Source: Paenibacillus tianmuensis (GTDB lineage: Bacteria; Bacillota; Bacilli; Paenibacillales; NBRC-103111). From it: a stretch of 50,090 bases of DNA. The stretch covers positions 1 through 50,090 of the forward strand of contig NZ_FMTT01000048.1 of the NCBI RefSeq assembly GCF_900100345.1, given 5' to 3'. The notes under the pieces were generated by a model. The model ran no database searches, was not told where the DNA came from, and worked only from the letters and a program-made list of their open reading frames with translations. A program made the translations under genes and the position numbers. Below are positions 32,041 to 39,984 of this stretch, in pieces; within the stretch, counting starts at the first letter, position 1; each line of letters begins with the position of its first letter.

Positions 32041-32091
32041 ACGGCCTGCATGAAAAAGCGGAAATCCGCTTTTCGCGCAGGCCGTTTTTTT
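32041..32091 (+). terminator. Terminator of the GNAT gene
   Basis: ACGGCCTGC (32041-32049) pairs with GCAGGCCGT (32077-32085); an inner arm AAAAGCGGA/TCCGCTTTT extends it; TTTTTT follows. Confidence 0.9.
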
Positions 32092-32139
32092 ATTGATGTA
32101 TGCACGGTTTAGTAGAGGAGTAGCGGCAAGAGCACGAGC

Positions 32140-32760
32140 TCAGTTTTCCTGCCGCGCGGCTTCGGCCTGCTCCAATTCGTCCAGCGCCTTTTCCAAGCCG
32201 TAGTTCAGAAGCAGCGTTTTGAAGCCTTTGCTGCGATTTTCGGCCAGGGCATCCAGACGCAGCTTTAAATCTTTACGGATAAACACCCGGTCCTTGTCGT
32301 GGGTCTCGCTGCGCTCCTTTTTCTTGAGGGGGGTTTCCAGCAGCTGCAGCACCGGAGCCGCTTCCTCTGCCGTATCGGTCGCCGCTGTGTCCACCTCGGC
32401 CGTGGCGGCGGATGAGGCAGACTCGCCAGCCGGTTCCGCTGCCGGGGCAACCGTTAGCGCCGCCTCTTCTGCCAGCGAGGCAGCTTCGGGAGCTTCCTTA
32501 GGCTGCGGCTCCACCGGTTGAACGCCCTCAGTGCTCTTGCGCCTGGAAGTGCGCGGCTTCGCCGCTGCGTCGCTCGTCTCCGTCGGCTGTGCGTCCGTCG
32601 TTGCCTTGGTGCCCCGCTTCCTCCGGGTACCCGGCTGCTGCCGTTCGGCTGTGACGGTTTCAGCGGAGGCTGCTTCGGCTTCCTCCAAAAGCTTTACGTT
32701 CACGTCGGTCTTCTCCGCCGCGTCCGAATGGACGGGCGGCTCTTGTTTTCTTGGCGGCAT
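32140..32760 (-). CDS. Low-complexity protein with C-terminal ribbon-helix-helix-like segment
   Basis: 206 residues, ATG 32760 with GAAGGAGGA upstream. About 150 residues are Ala/Glu/Thr/Pro-rich with basic patches (TRRKRGTKATT, RTSRRKSTEG), and probably disordered. The last 50 residues are ordered: DKDRVFIRKDLKLRLDALAE followed by KGFKTLLLNYGLEKALDELE. A beta strand with alternating residues, then two helices, is the layout of a ribbon-helix-helix DNA-binding domain. I know no family with this architecture. A perfect 16-bp palindrome lies 112 bases upstream. A nucleoid-associated or regulatory role is a guess. Confidence 0.6.
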   Translation of the reverse strand: MPPRKQEPPVHSDAAEKTDVNVKLLEEAEAASAETVTAERQQPGTRRKRGTKATTDAQPTETSDAAAKPRTSRRKSTEGVQPVEPQPKEAPEAASLAEEAALTVAPAAEPAGESASSAATAEVDTAATDTAEEAAPVLQLLETPLKKKERSETHDKDRVFIRKDLKLRLDALAENRSKGFKTLLLNYGLEKALDELEQAEAARQEN

Positions 32761-33066
32761 GGCAGAATCCTCCTTCGTTCAGTCCGGCCTTAGCCGTCTC
32801 GGCATTCTCGTGGAAGAGCTTTCTACCGATCGTTCCATGGCTTTCCTCCATTGTATCATAGGGCTGCAGGCGGAAAAATATTTTTCCATGCTTCCCGAGG
32901 GGAACTCATTTCTTTCATCCGGTCCAATCTTCTGCGTCCAATCGGATCGCGCCGGTAGCTTCTTGACTCACGCCCGCAGCATCGGGTTCTTCTTTTTGGC
33001 TAGTTTCCCTTTGGCCGATTTTTCGGTATAGTGTTCAGTAGAAGAAACGAGAGCGAGGGGAAGGGG
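32761..33066. other. Intergenic region between the RHH-like gene and the GT2 gene
   Basis: About 300 bases between divergent genes. It holds the palindrome at 32872-32887 and, on the minus strand, TATGATACAAT (32860-32850) as a possible -10 for the RHH-like gene. On the plus strand TATAGT (33026-33031) is a possible -10 for the GT2 operon; its -35 is weak. Confidence 0.4.
32872..32887. promoter_or_regulatory. Perfect 16-bp palindrome, candidate operator
   Basis: GGAAAAATATTTTTCC is fully self-complementary. It sits near the possible minus-strand promoter of the RHH-like gene, where an autoregulator would bind. No direct evidence links the two. Confidence 0.4.
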
Positions 33067-33906
33067 ATGAATCGGCAGCCGCTGATATCCGTCATTATTC
33101 CAACCTATAACCGGCTGGATTTTTTGGCCGAGCTGATCGAATCGTTGTGGCGGCAGACGTACCGTCATTTGCAGATTATCGTGGTTAACGATAACGGGGA
33201 ACCGGTCGACGAGCTTAAGGAGCTGTATCCGGAGCTGGATCTGACCGTGGTCGATATGGAAAGCAATCTCAAGCACGTGCATGCGCGCAACCGCGGGCTA
33301 GAACTGGTTCGGGGCGATTATATCATGCTATGCGACGATGACGATTTGCTGCTGCCGTCGCATGTGGAGCGGATGCTGCGCGAAATCGAAGACAGCGATC
33401 TGGTCTATCCGGATGTGGAAATTTTCGATTATATTGTGGACAACGGGGTGCGCCGGGCGACGAAACGGTTTGTGTTCGCCTATGAGCACGACTTCGCGGC
33501 GATGCGGAGGTTCTCGACGTTTTTCTCGTCGGGCTGCCTGTACCGTCCGGAGCTGCATGAGCGACTCGGTCCGTTCGATACGGAGATGCATCATTACTGG
33601 GACTGGGATTTTTACTTGCGGGTGGCGGAGCAGTTTCGGGTCAAACGCGTACCGGCGGCGAGCGCGCTCTATGCGTTTGCGGACAGCGGGAACAATATGT
33701 CCGGCAATTTGGAGGATATGCGTCCTTATCTGGACAAGCTGTCAGCGAAGCACGGGCTCGGGGAGCTGCCGACCAAAAACTTTTTTCTCCTGCTCGAGGA
33801 GCCGGAGGTCAAAGCGCGCCGTGCGGAGACGGAGCTACTCTGGAACGGGGAGCCGATCGTATCCCGGCGGGCGAAACAAGCGGGAGGAGCAATTAGGGAA
33901 GTATGA
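33067..33906 (+). CDS. Family 2 glycosyltransferase
   Basis: 279 residues from ATG 33067 (MNRQPLISVIIPTYNR), after AGGGGAAGGGG; the GTG at 33031 is too far upstream of the fold. GT-A fold: SVIIPTYNRLDFLAELIES (8-26), VVNDNGEP nucleotide-binding strand, and the DxD-type metal motif in DYIMLCDDDDLLLPSHVE (about 90-107). YWDWDFYLRVAEQFRVK near 178 is the acceptor-side ED/W motif. Sugar donor and acceptor unknown. Its last 4 bases overlap the recQ start (ATGA), so the two are co-translated although their functions look unrelated. Confidence 0.9.
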   Translation: MNRQPLISVIIPTYNRLDFLAELIESLWRQTYRHLQIIVVNDNGEPVDELKELYPELDLTVVDMESNLKHVHARNRGLELVRGDYIMLCDDDDLLLPSHVERMLREIEDSDLVYPDVEIFDYIVDNGVRRATKRFVFAYEHDFAAMRRFSTFFSSGCLYRPELHERLGPFDTEMHHYWDWDFYLRVAEQFRVKRVPAASALYAFADSGNNMSGNLEDMRPYLDKLSAKHGLGELPTKNFFLLLEEPEVKARRAETELLWNGEPIVSRRAKQAGGAIREV

Positions 33907-35957
33907 AACGACAGGATGATTGGTACGATCCGATGGACCCCGGACCTGCGGACCCGGGCCCGTCGGCAGACGATGGCTGGCACGAGCCGCCGGCCGATTA
34001 CGATTACCGCGACCCGCGGGAGGCGGGTCGGGGCGCCGGAGAAGATGACCGTCAAGCCGGAAGGCCGGCGGCAGGAAACGCGGAATTCCGCAACCGGCGG
34101 TCCGTCCAAACGGATTTGTTCGAAGCGCCGGTCCGCCGGCCGCAGCCGGTTAAGCGCCAGCCGGGGCAACCGATAGGGACGATGGCGGAAGCGCAGGAGC
34201 TGCTGCGTAAATATTACGGATACCCGGATTTTCGCGAAGGGCAGAAGCAGGTGATCGAATGCCTGCTCAGCGGGCGGGATACGCTCGGCATTATGCCGAC
34301 AGGCGGAGGTAAATCGATCTGTTACCAGGTTCCGGCGCTGATGATGAGCGGAACGACGATCGTCGTTTCGCCGCTGATTTCGCTGATGAAGGACCAAGTG
34401 GACGGGCTCGACAGCATCGGTGTTCCTGCGGCTTATATTAACAGCTCGCTATCGTATGCGCAGGTGGAGATGCGTATCCGCAAGGCTGAGCGGGGCGAGT
34501 ACAAGCTGCTCTATGTCGCACCGGAGCGGCTCGAATCGGAGCGTTTTCTGGAGCTGCTCGCCGGGCTTGTCGTGCCGATGGTGGCCGTGGACGAGGCGCA
34601 CTGCGTGTCCCAGTGGGGACACGACTTCCGCCCGAGCTACATGCGGATCAACGAGTTGGTGTCGCATCTGCCGGACCGGCCGCTGCTGGCCGCTTATACG
34701 GCGACGGCGACGGACCAGGTGCGCGAGGATATCGTGAAGCACTTGAAGCTGAGCGAGCCGCAGGTGTTCGTGACCGGCTTTGCGCGGGAGAACCTGTCGT
34801 TTTCGGTCATCAAGGGCGAGAACAAGCGCGACGTGCTGATGGGGTACATCCGCGAGCATGCCGGGGAAGCGGGCATCGTCTACGCGGCGACGCGCAAGGA
34901 AGTCGACCAGCTGTGCGAATATTTGCTGCGCCAAGGCGTGGCTGCGGGCAAATACCACGCCGGTCTGACGGATAAGGAACGCGCGGATGCGCAGGAGCGT
35001 TTTCTGTATGACGAGGTGCGCGTCATGGTGGCGAGCAACGCGTTCGGGATGGGCATCGACAAGTCGAACGTGCGGTACGTCGTCCATTTTAATATGCCGA
35101 AAAATATGGAAGCCTATTACCAGGAAGCCGGACGGGCTGGCCGTGACGGCGAGCCGAGCGACTGCATGCTGCTGTTCAGCCCGCAGGACATTCATATCCA
35201 GAAGTTTCTAATCGAGCAGTCCGTTTCGGGCCCGGAGCGGCAGGCCCAGGAATACCGGCGGCTTCAGCAGATGGCCGACTACTGCCACACCCCGCAGTGT
35301 TTGCAGCGGTACATCGTCCGCTATTTCGGCGGGGAAGCGGAAGAAGACTGCGGACAGTGCAGCAACTGCGTCAGCCCGGATATGGAGCTGACGGATATTA
35401 CGCTCGAAGCGCAGCAGATTTTCTCCTGCGTAAAGCGTATGCGGGAGCGGTTCGGCATGACGCTGGTCGCTTCGGTGCTCAAGGGCTCGCGCAACAAGAA
35501 GGTGCTGGATTTCGGCTTCGACAGTCTCAGCACCTACGGGTTGATGCGGAACCGGACGGAAAAAGACATCGTCGACCTGATCCAGCTCCTTGTCGCCGAA
35601 GGCTATTTGCAGCTCACGGAAGGCAAATACCCGGTGCTCCGGTTGTCGTCGAAGGCATCCGATGTGCTCAGCGGCAAGGAACGGGTCGTGCAGCGCATCC
35701 GGCTGAAGCCGTCCGCCCCGGTCGTTCAGGATGTCGAAGCGGAGCTGTTCGACGAGCTGCGGAAGCTGCGTACAGAGATTGCGAAGCGGGAAGGCATCCC
35801 GCCGTATATCGTATTCCCGGACAGCACGCTGCGCGAGATGTGCGGCGTGCAGCCGACGAACCCGGCGGCCATGCTCAAGATCAAGGGCGTCGGGGAAGCG
35901 AAATTTTTCAAGTACGGGGCATTTTTCATCGAGTTTTTCAAGCAGCGTCAGGGGTAG
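33903..35957 (+). CDS. recQ: ATP-dependent DNA helicase RecQ with N-terminal extension
   Basis: 684 residues, ATG 33903, overlapping the GT2 gene. Helicase core from about 95: YYGYPDFREGQKQVIECLL (motif 0), GIMPTGGGKSICYQVPAL (Walker A), MVAVDEAHCVSQWGHDFRPS (DEAH and aromatic-rich loop), AYTATAT (motif III), YQEAGRAGRDGEPSDC (motif VI). The zinc-binding part has CLQRYIVRYFG and DCGQCSNC (about 465-495), then a winged helix and a C-terminal HRDC domain (LFDELRKLRTEIAKREG, about 595-680). It unwinds 3'-5' in recombination repair. The first 95 residues are acidic, Pro/Gly/Arg-rich and probably disordered, absent from most RecQ proteins. Confidence 0.93.
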   Translation: MKRQDDWYDPMDPGPADPGPSADDGWHEPPADYDYRDPREAGRGAGEDDRQAGRPAAGNAEFRNRRSVQTDLFEAPVRRPQPVKRQPGQPIGTMAEAQELLRKYYGYPDFREGQKQVIECLLSGRDTLGIMPTGGGKSICYQVPALMMSGTTIVVSPLISLMKDQVDGLDSIGVPAAYINSSLSYAQVEMRIRKAERGEYKLLYVAPERLESERFLELLAGLVVPMVAVDEAHCVSQWGHDFRPSYMRINELVSHLPDRPLLAAYTATATDQVREDIVKHLKLSEPQVFVTGFARENLSFSVIKGENKRDVLMGYIREHAGEAGIVYAATRKEVDQLCEYLLRQGVAAGKYHAGLTDKERADAQERFLYDEVRVMVASNAFGMGIDKSNVRYVVHFNMPKNMEAYYQEAGRAGRDGEPSDCMLLFSPQDIHIQKFLIEQSVSGPERQAQEYRRLQQMADYCHTPQCLQRYIVRYFGGEAEEDCGQCSNCVSPDMELTDITLEAQQIFSCVKRMRERFGMTLVASVLKGSRNKKVLDFGFDSLSTYGLMRNRTEKDIVDLIQLLVAEGYLQLTEGKYPVLRLSSKASDVLSGKERVVQRIRLKPSAPVVQDVEAELFDELRKLRTEIAKREGIPPYIVFPDSTLREMCGVQPTNPAAMLKIKGVGEAKFFKYGAFFIEFFKQRQG

Positions 35958-36023
35958 CGGCGATTTCGGACGGCGTGGCGGTATCATCTTAGGGGACGCC
36001 GTGCCGAACCAAGGAGGAACACT

Positions 36024-36686
36024 GTGGCAAAATCGAAGTATTATGTCGTATGGGAAGGGCGTCAGCCCGGTATCTATAAAACATGGGCCGAATGCCAAGC
36101 CCAGACGAACGGATTCCCGCAGGCCAAGTTCAAGGCGTACGAGAGCGAGGCGGAGGCCAAAGCAATGTTCGCCGCCGGGTGGAAGAAGGCGTTCGGAGCC
36201 GCGGCGCGCGTAGGAGCCGGCGGTACGGGCAAGAGCGGTGGACGGACCTCCAAAGCCGCAGGCGCGGAGGCTGCGGGCGAGTTCGATCCCGAGAGCTTGT
36301 CCGTCGATGTAGGCTGCAGCGGCAACCCCGGCATCGTCGAGTACAAAGGCGTGTCCACGCGCACCGGCGAAATCGTATTTCAGCAGAAGCCGATTTCCAA
36401 AGGCACGAACAATATGGGCGAATTTCTTGCGATCGTTCACGGGCTCGCTTATTTGAAGCAAGAAGCCAGCGACATGACGATCTACAGCGATTCGATAACG
36501 GCGATCAGTTGGGTGCGCAATAAAACAGTCGCATCGACCTTGGTACGGGACGCTTCGACCCAAGAAATCTGGGCGCTCGTGGACCGCGCGGAAGCTTGGC
36601 TGCGCAACAACACCTACAAGAACAAAATCATCAAGTGGAACACGAAGGCATGGGGCGAGATCAAGGCGGATTACGGCCGGAAATGA
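36024..36686 (+). CDS. rnhA: Ribonuclease H1-type enzyme with N-terminal hybrid-binding domain
   Basis: 220 residues from GTG 36024 with AAGGAGGA upstream. The hybrid-binding (viroplasmin-like) domain is at about 4-50: YYVVWEGRQPGIYKTWAECQ, NGFPQAKFKAYES. A 35-residue Gly/Ala/Lys-rich linker follows. The RNase H domain carries the DEDD residues: D95 in SVDVGCSGNPG, E133 in NNMGEFLAIVHG, D156 in IYSDSITAI and a final Asp in KADYGRK. It cuts the RNA strand of RNA-DNA hybrids. It is 66 bases after recQ in the same direction; both act on recombination and replication intermediates. Confidence 0.92.
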   Translation: MAKSKYYVVWEGRQPGIYKTWAECQAQTNGFPQAKFKAYESEAEAKAMFAAGWKKAFGAAARVGAGGTGKSGGRTSKAAGAEAAGEFDPESLSVDVGCSGNPGIVEYKGVSTRTGEIVFQQKPISKGTNNMGEFLAIVHGLAYLKQEASDMTIYSDSITAISWVRNKTVASTLVRDASTQEIWALVDRAEAWLRNNTYKNKIIKWNTKAWGEIKADYGRK

Positions 36687-36700
36687 TGATGAAAATAAGA

Positions 36701-36746
36701 ATGGATAGAGGTTCAGAGATGATCTGAATTCTATCCATTTCTTTTT
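36701..36746. terminator. Bidirectional terminator between the RNase H and XRE-cupin genes
   Basis: ATGGATAGA (36701-36709) pairs with TCTATCCAT (36730-36738), with an inner arm TTCAG/CTGAA. TTCTTTTT follows on the plus strand; TCTTATTTTC on the minus strand. Confidence 0.75.
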
Positions 36747-36812
36747 GCACAGATTCCAACAACAATTCCCTTCCTTGAGAGCAGTACGTTGTTCTGTAAG
36801 CTGACTGATTTC

Positions 36813-37358
36813 TTAAAAGGTAGGCGGAGCAGATACCGCGATCAGCAACGTTTCGCCCTTCCATATATTCTTATAACTATGAGGTATCCTGGCATCATAA
36901 TAGATGCTGTCTCCTTCTTTAAGGGTGTAACGTTCGTTGCCAAGCACAAACTCCAAGCATCCGGAATGAATAAAAAGAAATTCCTCACCCTCGCTATGGC
37001 CCACGCTTATGTCGCCGGAGGTTGCGCCTTCATCTAGAACTCCCCATATCGGCCCCATCTTGTTGCCACTACCTTGACTAAGGGCGTACCAAGTAATCCG
37101 CGAACCCTCCGAATGCAACAAGGGCTTGCGTTCGTTGCTCCTGACGACAATGCTTCGCTTTTCCTCACCAAACAAATCGGTAAAATTTACGTTCAACGCG
37201 TTCGCTATGCGCTTCAGAACGCTAATTGATGGATTCGCTTTATCGCGTTCGATTTCACTGAGAAAAGACAACGAAATGGATGCTGCTTTTGCTATTTCTT
37301 TGAGCGTTAGTTTTTGTTTTTTTCGTGTGTTTCGGATGACTTTGCCGATTGAATTCAT
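36813..37358 (-). CDS. XRE-family regulator with cupin sensor domain
   Basis: 181 residues, ATG 37358 with GGAGAGGGAC upstream. The helix-turn-helix is at about 8-64: IRNTRKKQKLTLKEIAKAAS, ISLSFLSEIERDKANPSIS. The cupin_2 barrel is at about 105-178: GDISVGHSEGEEFLFIHSG with metal-ligand-like His and Glu, and GDSIYYDARIPHSYKN. This architecture (PuuR/YdcN-like) senses small molecules or metals with the cupin. It is divergent from the MBL/alpha-beta hydrolase pair, and the shared 259-base intergenic region has inverted repeats, so it most likely controls both itself and that pair. Confidence 0.9.
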   Translation of the reverse strand: MNSIGKVIRNTRKKQKLTLKEIAKAASISLSFLSEIERDKANPSISVLKRIANALNVNFTDLFGEEKRSIVVRSNERKPLLHSEGSRITWYALSQGSGNKMGPIWGVLDEGATSGDISVGHSEGEEFLFIHSGCLEFVLGNERYTLKEGDSIYYDARIPHSYKNIWKGETLLIAVSAPPTF

Positions 37359-37385
37359 ATGTCCCTCTCCTTAGCTCCGAAAATT

Positions 37386-37404
37386 ATTTCGCTCATAACG
37401 AAAT
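37386..37404. promoter_or_regulatory. Inverted repeat, candidate XRE-cupin operator 1
   Basis: ATTTCG (37386-37391), seven bases, CGAAAT (37399-37404). It sits 28 bases upstream of the XRE-cupin start codon and fits autorepression. It contains the TTTCG/CGAAA core also found in the pair at 37487-37588. Confidence 0.5.
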
Positions 37405-37486
37405 TTATGTTCTTATCTTAAGTAAAAAAACGTGAATGATCAAGCACTTTTACAGGGGCGGAATTACGGTGTAAAAACGTTGATTC

Positions 37487-37588
37487 TTCGCTATTATTGG
37501 CTTACTATTTTATTAGGGTCGACTAACGAACTTTTTACCCGGGTATTCATTCATCGTTCTTCCCAGAATAATTTTCAGTAATAGCGAA
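37487..37588. promoter_or_regulatory. Widely spaced inverted repeat, candidate XRE-cupin operator 2
   Basis: TTCGCTATTA (37487-37496) and TAATAGCGAA (37579-37588) are a perfect 10-bp inverted repeat 82 bases apart. The right half lies 30 bases before the MBL gene start. The spacing would suit looping or two half-sites of one repressor. Shared GCGAA sequence with operator 1 suggests the same binding protein. Confidence 0.5.
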
Positions 37589-37617
37589 ATTTCTGAGACC
37601 AGAGAGGTGTAGTATCC

Positions 37618-38511
37618 ATGACCAAAACTCCCAAGGTCTATCAAGTAGGAGACGTTAGCATTACTCGTGTCACCGAAATGGTGTTAGGTGGTATTTCGCC
37701 AGAAATTTACTTCCCCGGATCGTGGAATCCGGCGTTTCTGGAGGAGAATCGGAACTCCCTTCCAGCTGGTCTGATCGACAGCGATTCTCAGCTTATTGTT
37801 AGCATAGGAACATGGGTTGTGAAAACTCCGAAGCATACAATTCTTATCGATACAGCGACTGGAAACGATAAAAATTTGCCGTTAAATCCGGCTCTCGCCA
37901 ATCTTCAGCTACCTTATCTTGAGCGCCTCAAAGAGGCAGGGGTTTTGCCGGAAGAAGTGGACTACGTCCTGCTGACGCATCTGCACGTAGACCATGTCGG
38001 TTGGAATACGAAACTTGTTGACGGACAATGGGTACCAACATTCCCGAATGCCACCTATGTATTCCCCCTCGCGGAGCAGCAATATTACTCCAGCGAGGCC
38101 AGTCATAACAAAGAAAACGAAGCGAATTTTAACGTTTACGAGGAAAGCGTCCTTCCTGTTATCGAAGCCGGATTAACGCAAACCATCGATCCCGAAGGTG
38201 GAGAACTCCTCGATATCTTCAAGTTCATTCCAACTCCCGGTCACAGCATCGGACAAATGTCCATCAGCCTTACTTCCGACGGGGAAGAAGCTTTATTTGG
38301 TGCTGATGTGATGCACCACCCGTTCCAGGTTTTTAACCCCGAATGGAATTCCATGTATTGCGAATTCACCGAGCAAGCCCGTATTTCACGGCGCCGGGTG
38401 TTGGAATCCATAGCGGATCGCCCAGTCATTTATTTCAGCTCGCATTTTCCGGAGAGCGCGGCAGGGTACGTGACTCGCAGCGGCGACGGTTTCAAATGGG
38501 ACTTTGTATAA
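37618..38511 (+). CDS. Metallo-beta-lactamase-fold hydrolase (lactonase-like)
   Basis: 297 residues, ATG 37618 with AGAGAGGTG upstream. The metal site is complete: LLTHLHVDHVGW (H121, H123, D125, H126), TPGHSIGQ (third His, about 207) and GADVMHHP (bridging Asp, about 226), with a final His in YFSSHFPES. Overall pattern is that of the MBL-fold proteins annotated as quorum-quenching lactonase or methyl parathion hydrolase-like (the long N-terminal part before the HxHxDH and the EEVDYVLLTHLHVDH context). No signal peptide, so it is cytoplasmic. Substrate is not known. First gene of an operon with an alpha/beta hydrolase 36 bases downstream. Confidence 0.85.
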   Translation: MTKTPKVYQVGDVSITRVTEMVLGGISPEIYFPGSWNPAFLEENRNSLPAGLIDSDSQLIVSIGTWVVKTPKHTILIDTATGNDKNLPLNPALANLQLPYLERLKEAGVLPEEVDYVLLTHLHVDHVGWNTKLVDGQWVPTFPNATYVFPLAEQQYYSSEASHNKENEANFNVYEESVLPVIEAGLTQTIDPEGGELLDIFKFIPTPGHSIGQMSISLTSDGEEALFGADVMHHPFQVFNPEWNSMYCEFTEQARISRRRVLESIADRPVIYFSSHFPESAAGYVTRSGDGFKWDFV

Positions 38512-38547
38512 TCCATCTACATTCAACTTGTGGGAGGCGTTGACCTT

Positions 38548-39546
38548 ATGACAAACCATGATTTTCTCAGCGAAATGAACATCTTGACTGAAGACCTGCG
38601 TATCCCCAGCGATACGCCGGGCATCGAGCTTTATATACGTAATAAACGTCCGGCTTCCATGGATACATTCTCCAATGAAAAAACGATCGTAATGGTTCAT
38701 GGCGCTACTTATCCGATTGGCAGCCTGTACGACGTGGAACTGGACGGCTTCACTTTCCTTGACTACCTGGCTAGACATGGCTATGATGTTTATGCCGTGG
38801 ATGTCCGCGGCTACGGTGGCTCAACCAGGCCGTCCGAGATGCAGCAGCCCGCTGATCTTAATCCGCCGCTTGTCCGTACGGAAACAGGGGTTCGAGACTT
38901 CGGCACTGCGGTTGACTTCGTTCTGAAACGCCGAAATTTATCGAAAGTCAATATTTTGGGGATGTCTTGGGGAGGCACGGTTGCGGGAGCCTATACGAGC
39001 CGGAACAATGATAAAGTTAACAAGCTTTCGCTTATCGCACCGCAGTGGTTAAGCTTCAGTCCGGTTCCTATCGATACCGGCGGCCCGCTTGGCTCGTATC
39101 GTCTTGTCGCTGTCGGCGACATGAAGGAACGCTGGCTAAGCGCCGCTCCTGAACATAAGCGCAGCGATTTGATTCCAGAAGGCTGGTTTGAACAATGGGT
39201 CGAAGCAACGCTTGCTTCCGATCCCGGGAGCCAAACTGCTCATCCTGGATATATCCGGGCGACCAATGGCCCTATCCTGGACATCCGCGAATACTGGACG
39301 GTAGGCAAAGCTTTCTACGATCCTAAGATCATTACCGTTCCTGTCCTCCTTGTCCATGCGGAGTGGGATATCGACGTTCCGCTAGAATTGGCCCAGCATT
39401 TCTTCACTTCCCTGACCGGGGCCACTTATCGTCGCTGGGTTGAAATCGGGGAAGGAACGCACATGGTTATGCTGGAGAAAAACAGGCTTCAGGCTTTCCA
39501 AGCCATCCGTGGTTTTTTGGATGAAGCCTACGCACCGGCGAATTAA
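38548..39546 (+). CDS. Alpha/beta hydrolase
   Basis: 332 residues from ATG 38548 (MTNHDFLSEMNIL), with GGGAGG about 10 bases upstream; the GTG at 38530 lies at the edge of that site. The triad is visible: nucleophile S140 in ILGMSWGGTVAG (GxSxG), an acid in VHAEWDIDVP (about 275-284) and the His in GEGTHMVML (about 313). The oxyanion region is VMVHGATYPIG (48-58) and the DVRGYGGSTRP stretch follows the second strand. Cytoplasmic. Co-transcribed with the MBL hydrolase, so the two may act in turn on one ester or lactone compound (inference). Confidence 0.87.
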   Translation: MTNHDFLSEMNILTEDLRIPSDTPGIELYIRNKRPASMDTFSNEKTIVMVHGATYPIGSLYDVELDGFTFLDYLARHGYDVYAVDVRGYGGSTRPSEMQQPADLNPPLVRTETGVRDFGTAVDFVLKRRNLSKVNILGMSWGGTVAGAYTSRNNDKVNKLSLIAPQWLSFSPVPIDTGGPLGSYRLVAVGDMKERWLSAAPEHKRSDLIPEGWFEQWVEATLASDPGSQTAHPGYIRATNGPILDIREYWTVGKAFYDPKIITVPVLLVHAEWDIDVPLELAQHFFTSLTGATYRRWVEIGEGTHMVMLEKNRLQAFQAIRGFLDEAYAPAN

Positions 39547-39684
39547 GGAAGTCGCAACAACAGCGAGTGTTAATGATATCGCTTATGTTTCAATATCGTT
39601 CCATTTCATTTATCAGATGACGATCTCGTACCTAATGGGTGATATTCGTTGCAACACGAACATGACTCCAAATCCATGTCAAAA

Positions 39685-39720
39685 AGCGCTTCTCCGCGAC
39701 AGGGGAAGCGCTCTTCTTTT
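39685..39720. terminator. Terminator downstream of the alpha/beta hydrolase
   Basis: AGCGCTTC (39685-39692) pairs with GAAGCGCT (39705-39712), followed by CTTCTTTT on the plus strand; AAAA precedes it, so it can also serve the minus-strand gene at 39739-39984. Confidence 0.75.
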
Positions 39721-39738
39721 CGCACGACAACGCTCAGC

Positions 39739-39984
39739 TCATTTATCGCCTCGGTCGATATGCAGCCGCGGTTTCGTGTTATTTTTCGTATCCTTATACA
39801 TCTCTTCCTCTTGGCTTTCGAGCGGAAGGCTGATAAGCTCCCACTCGGTCTGTCCCATCGCCTCGTCGTACGGAAATTCGTCGCCTCGCTTGAGCGTTTC
39901 CTCCCGGCCCCACTCGTTCTCGTAAATGCCGTCCGTTTCGACTTCTTCGCCGGATACCGGAGGCATGCTTTTATCGTTTGCCAT
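39739..39984 (-). CDS. Small acidic protein, YjzC-like
   Basis: 81 residues starting MANDKSMPPVSGEEV at ATG 39984; an in-frame ATG at 39993 is only 2 bases from the AAGGAGGG ribosome site, so the inner one is preferred. The core GIYENEWGREETLKRGDEFP followed by TEWELISLPLE resembles YjzC-type small proteins (GxYxxxG, LxxGexFP, xWxL). Strongly acidic N-terminus. Function unknown. Family call is tentative. Confidence 0.55.
   Translation of the reverse strand: MANDKSMPPVSGEEVETDGIYENEWGREETLKRGDEFPYDEAMGQTEWELISLPLESQEEEMYKDTKNNTKPRLHIDRGDK

Noticed and set aside
37618..38511. Naming the MBL-fold enzyme AiiA, a proven AHL lactonase
   Set aside because: The metal motif is shared by many MBL enzymes, and I cannot show the AHL-specific residues. 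Left as lactonase-like.
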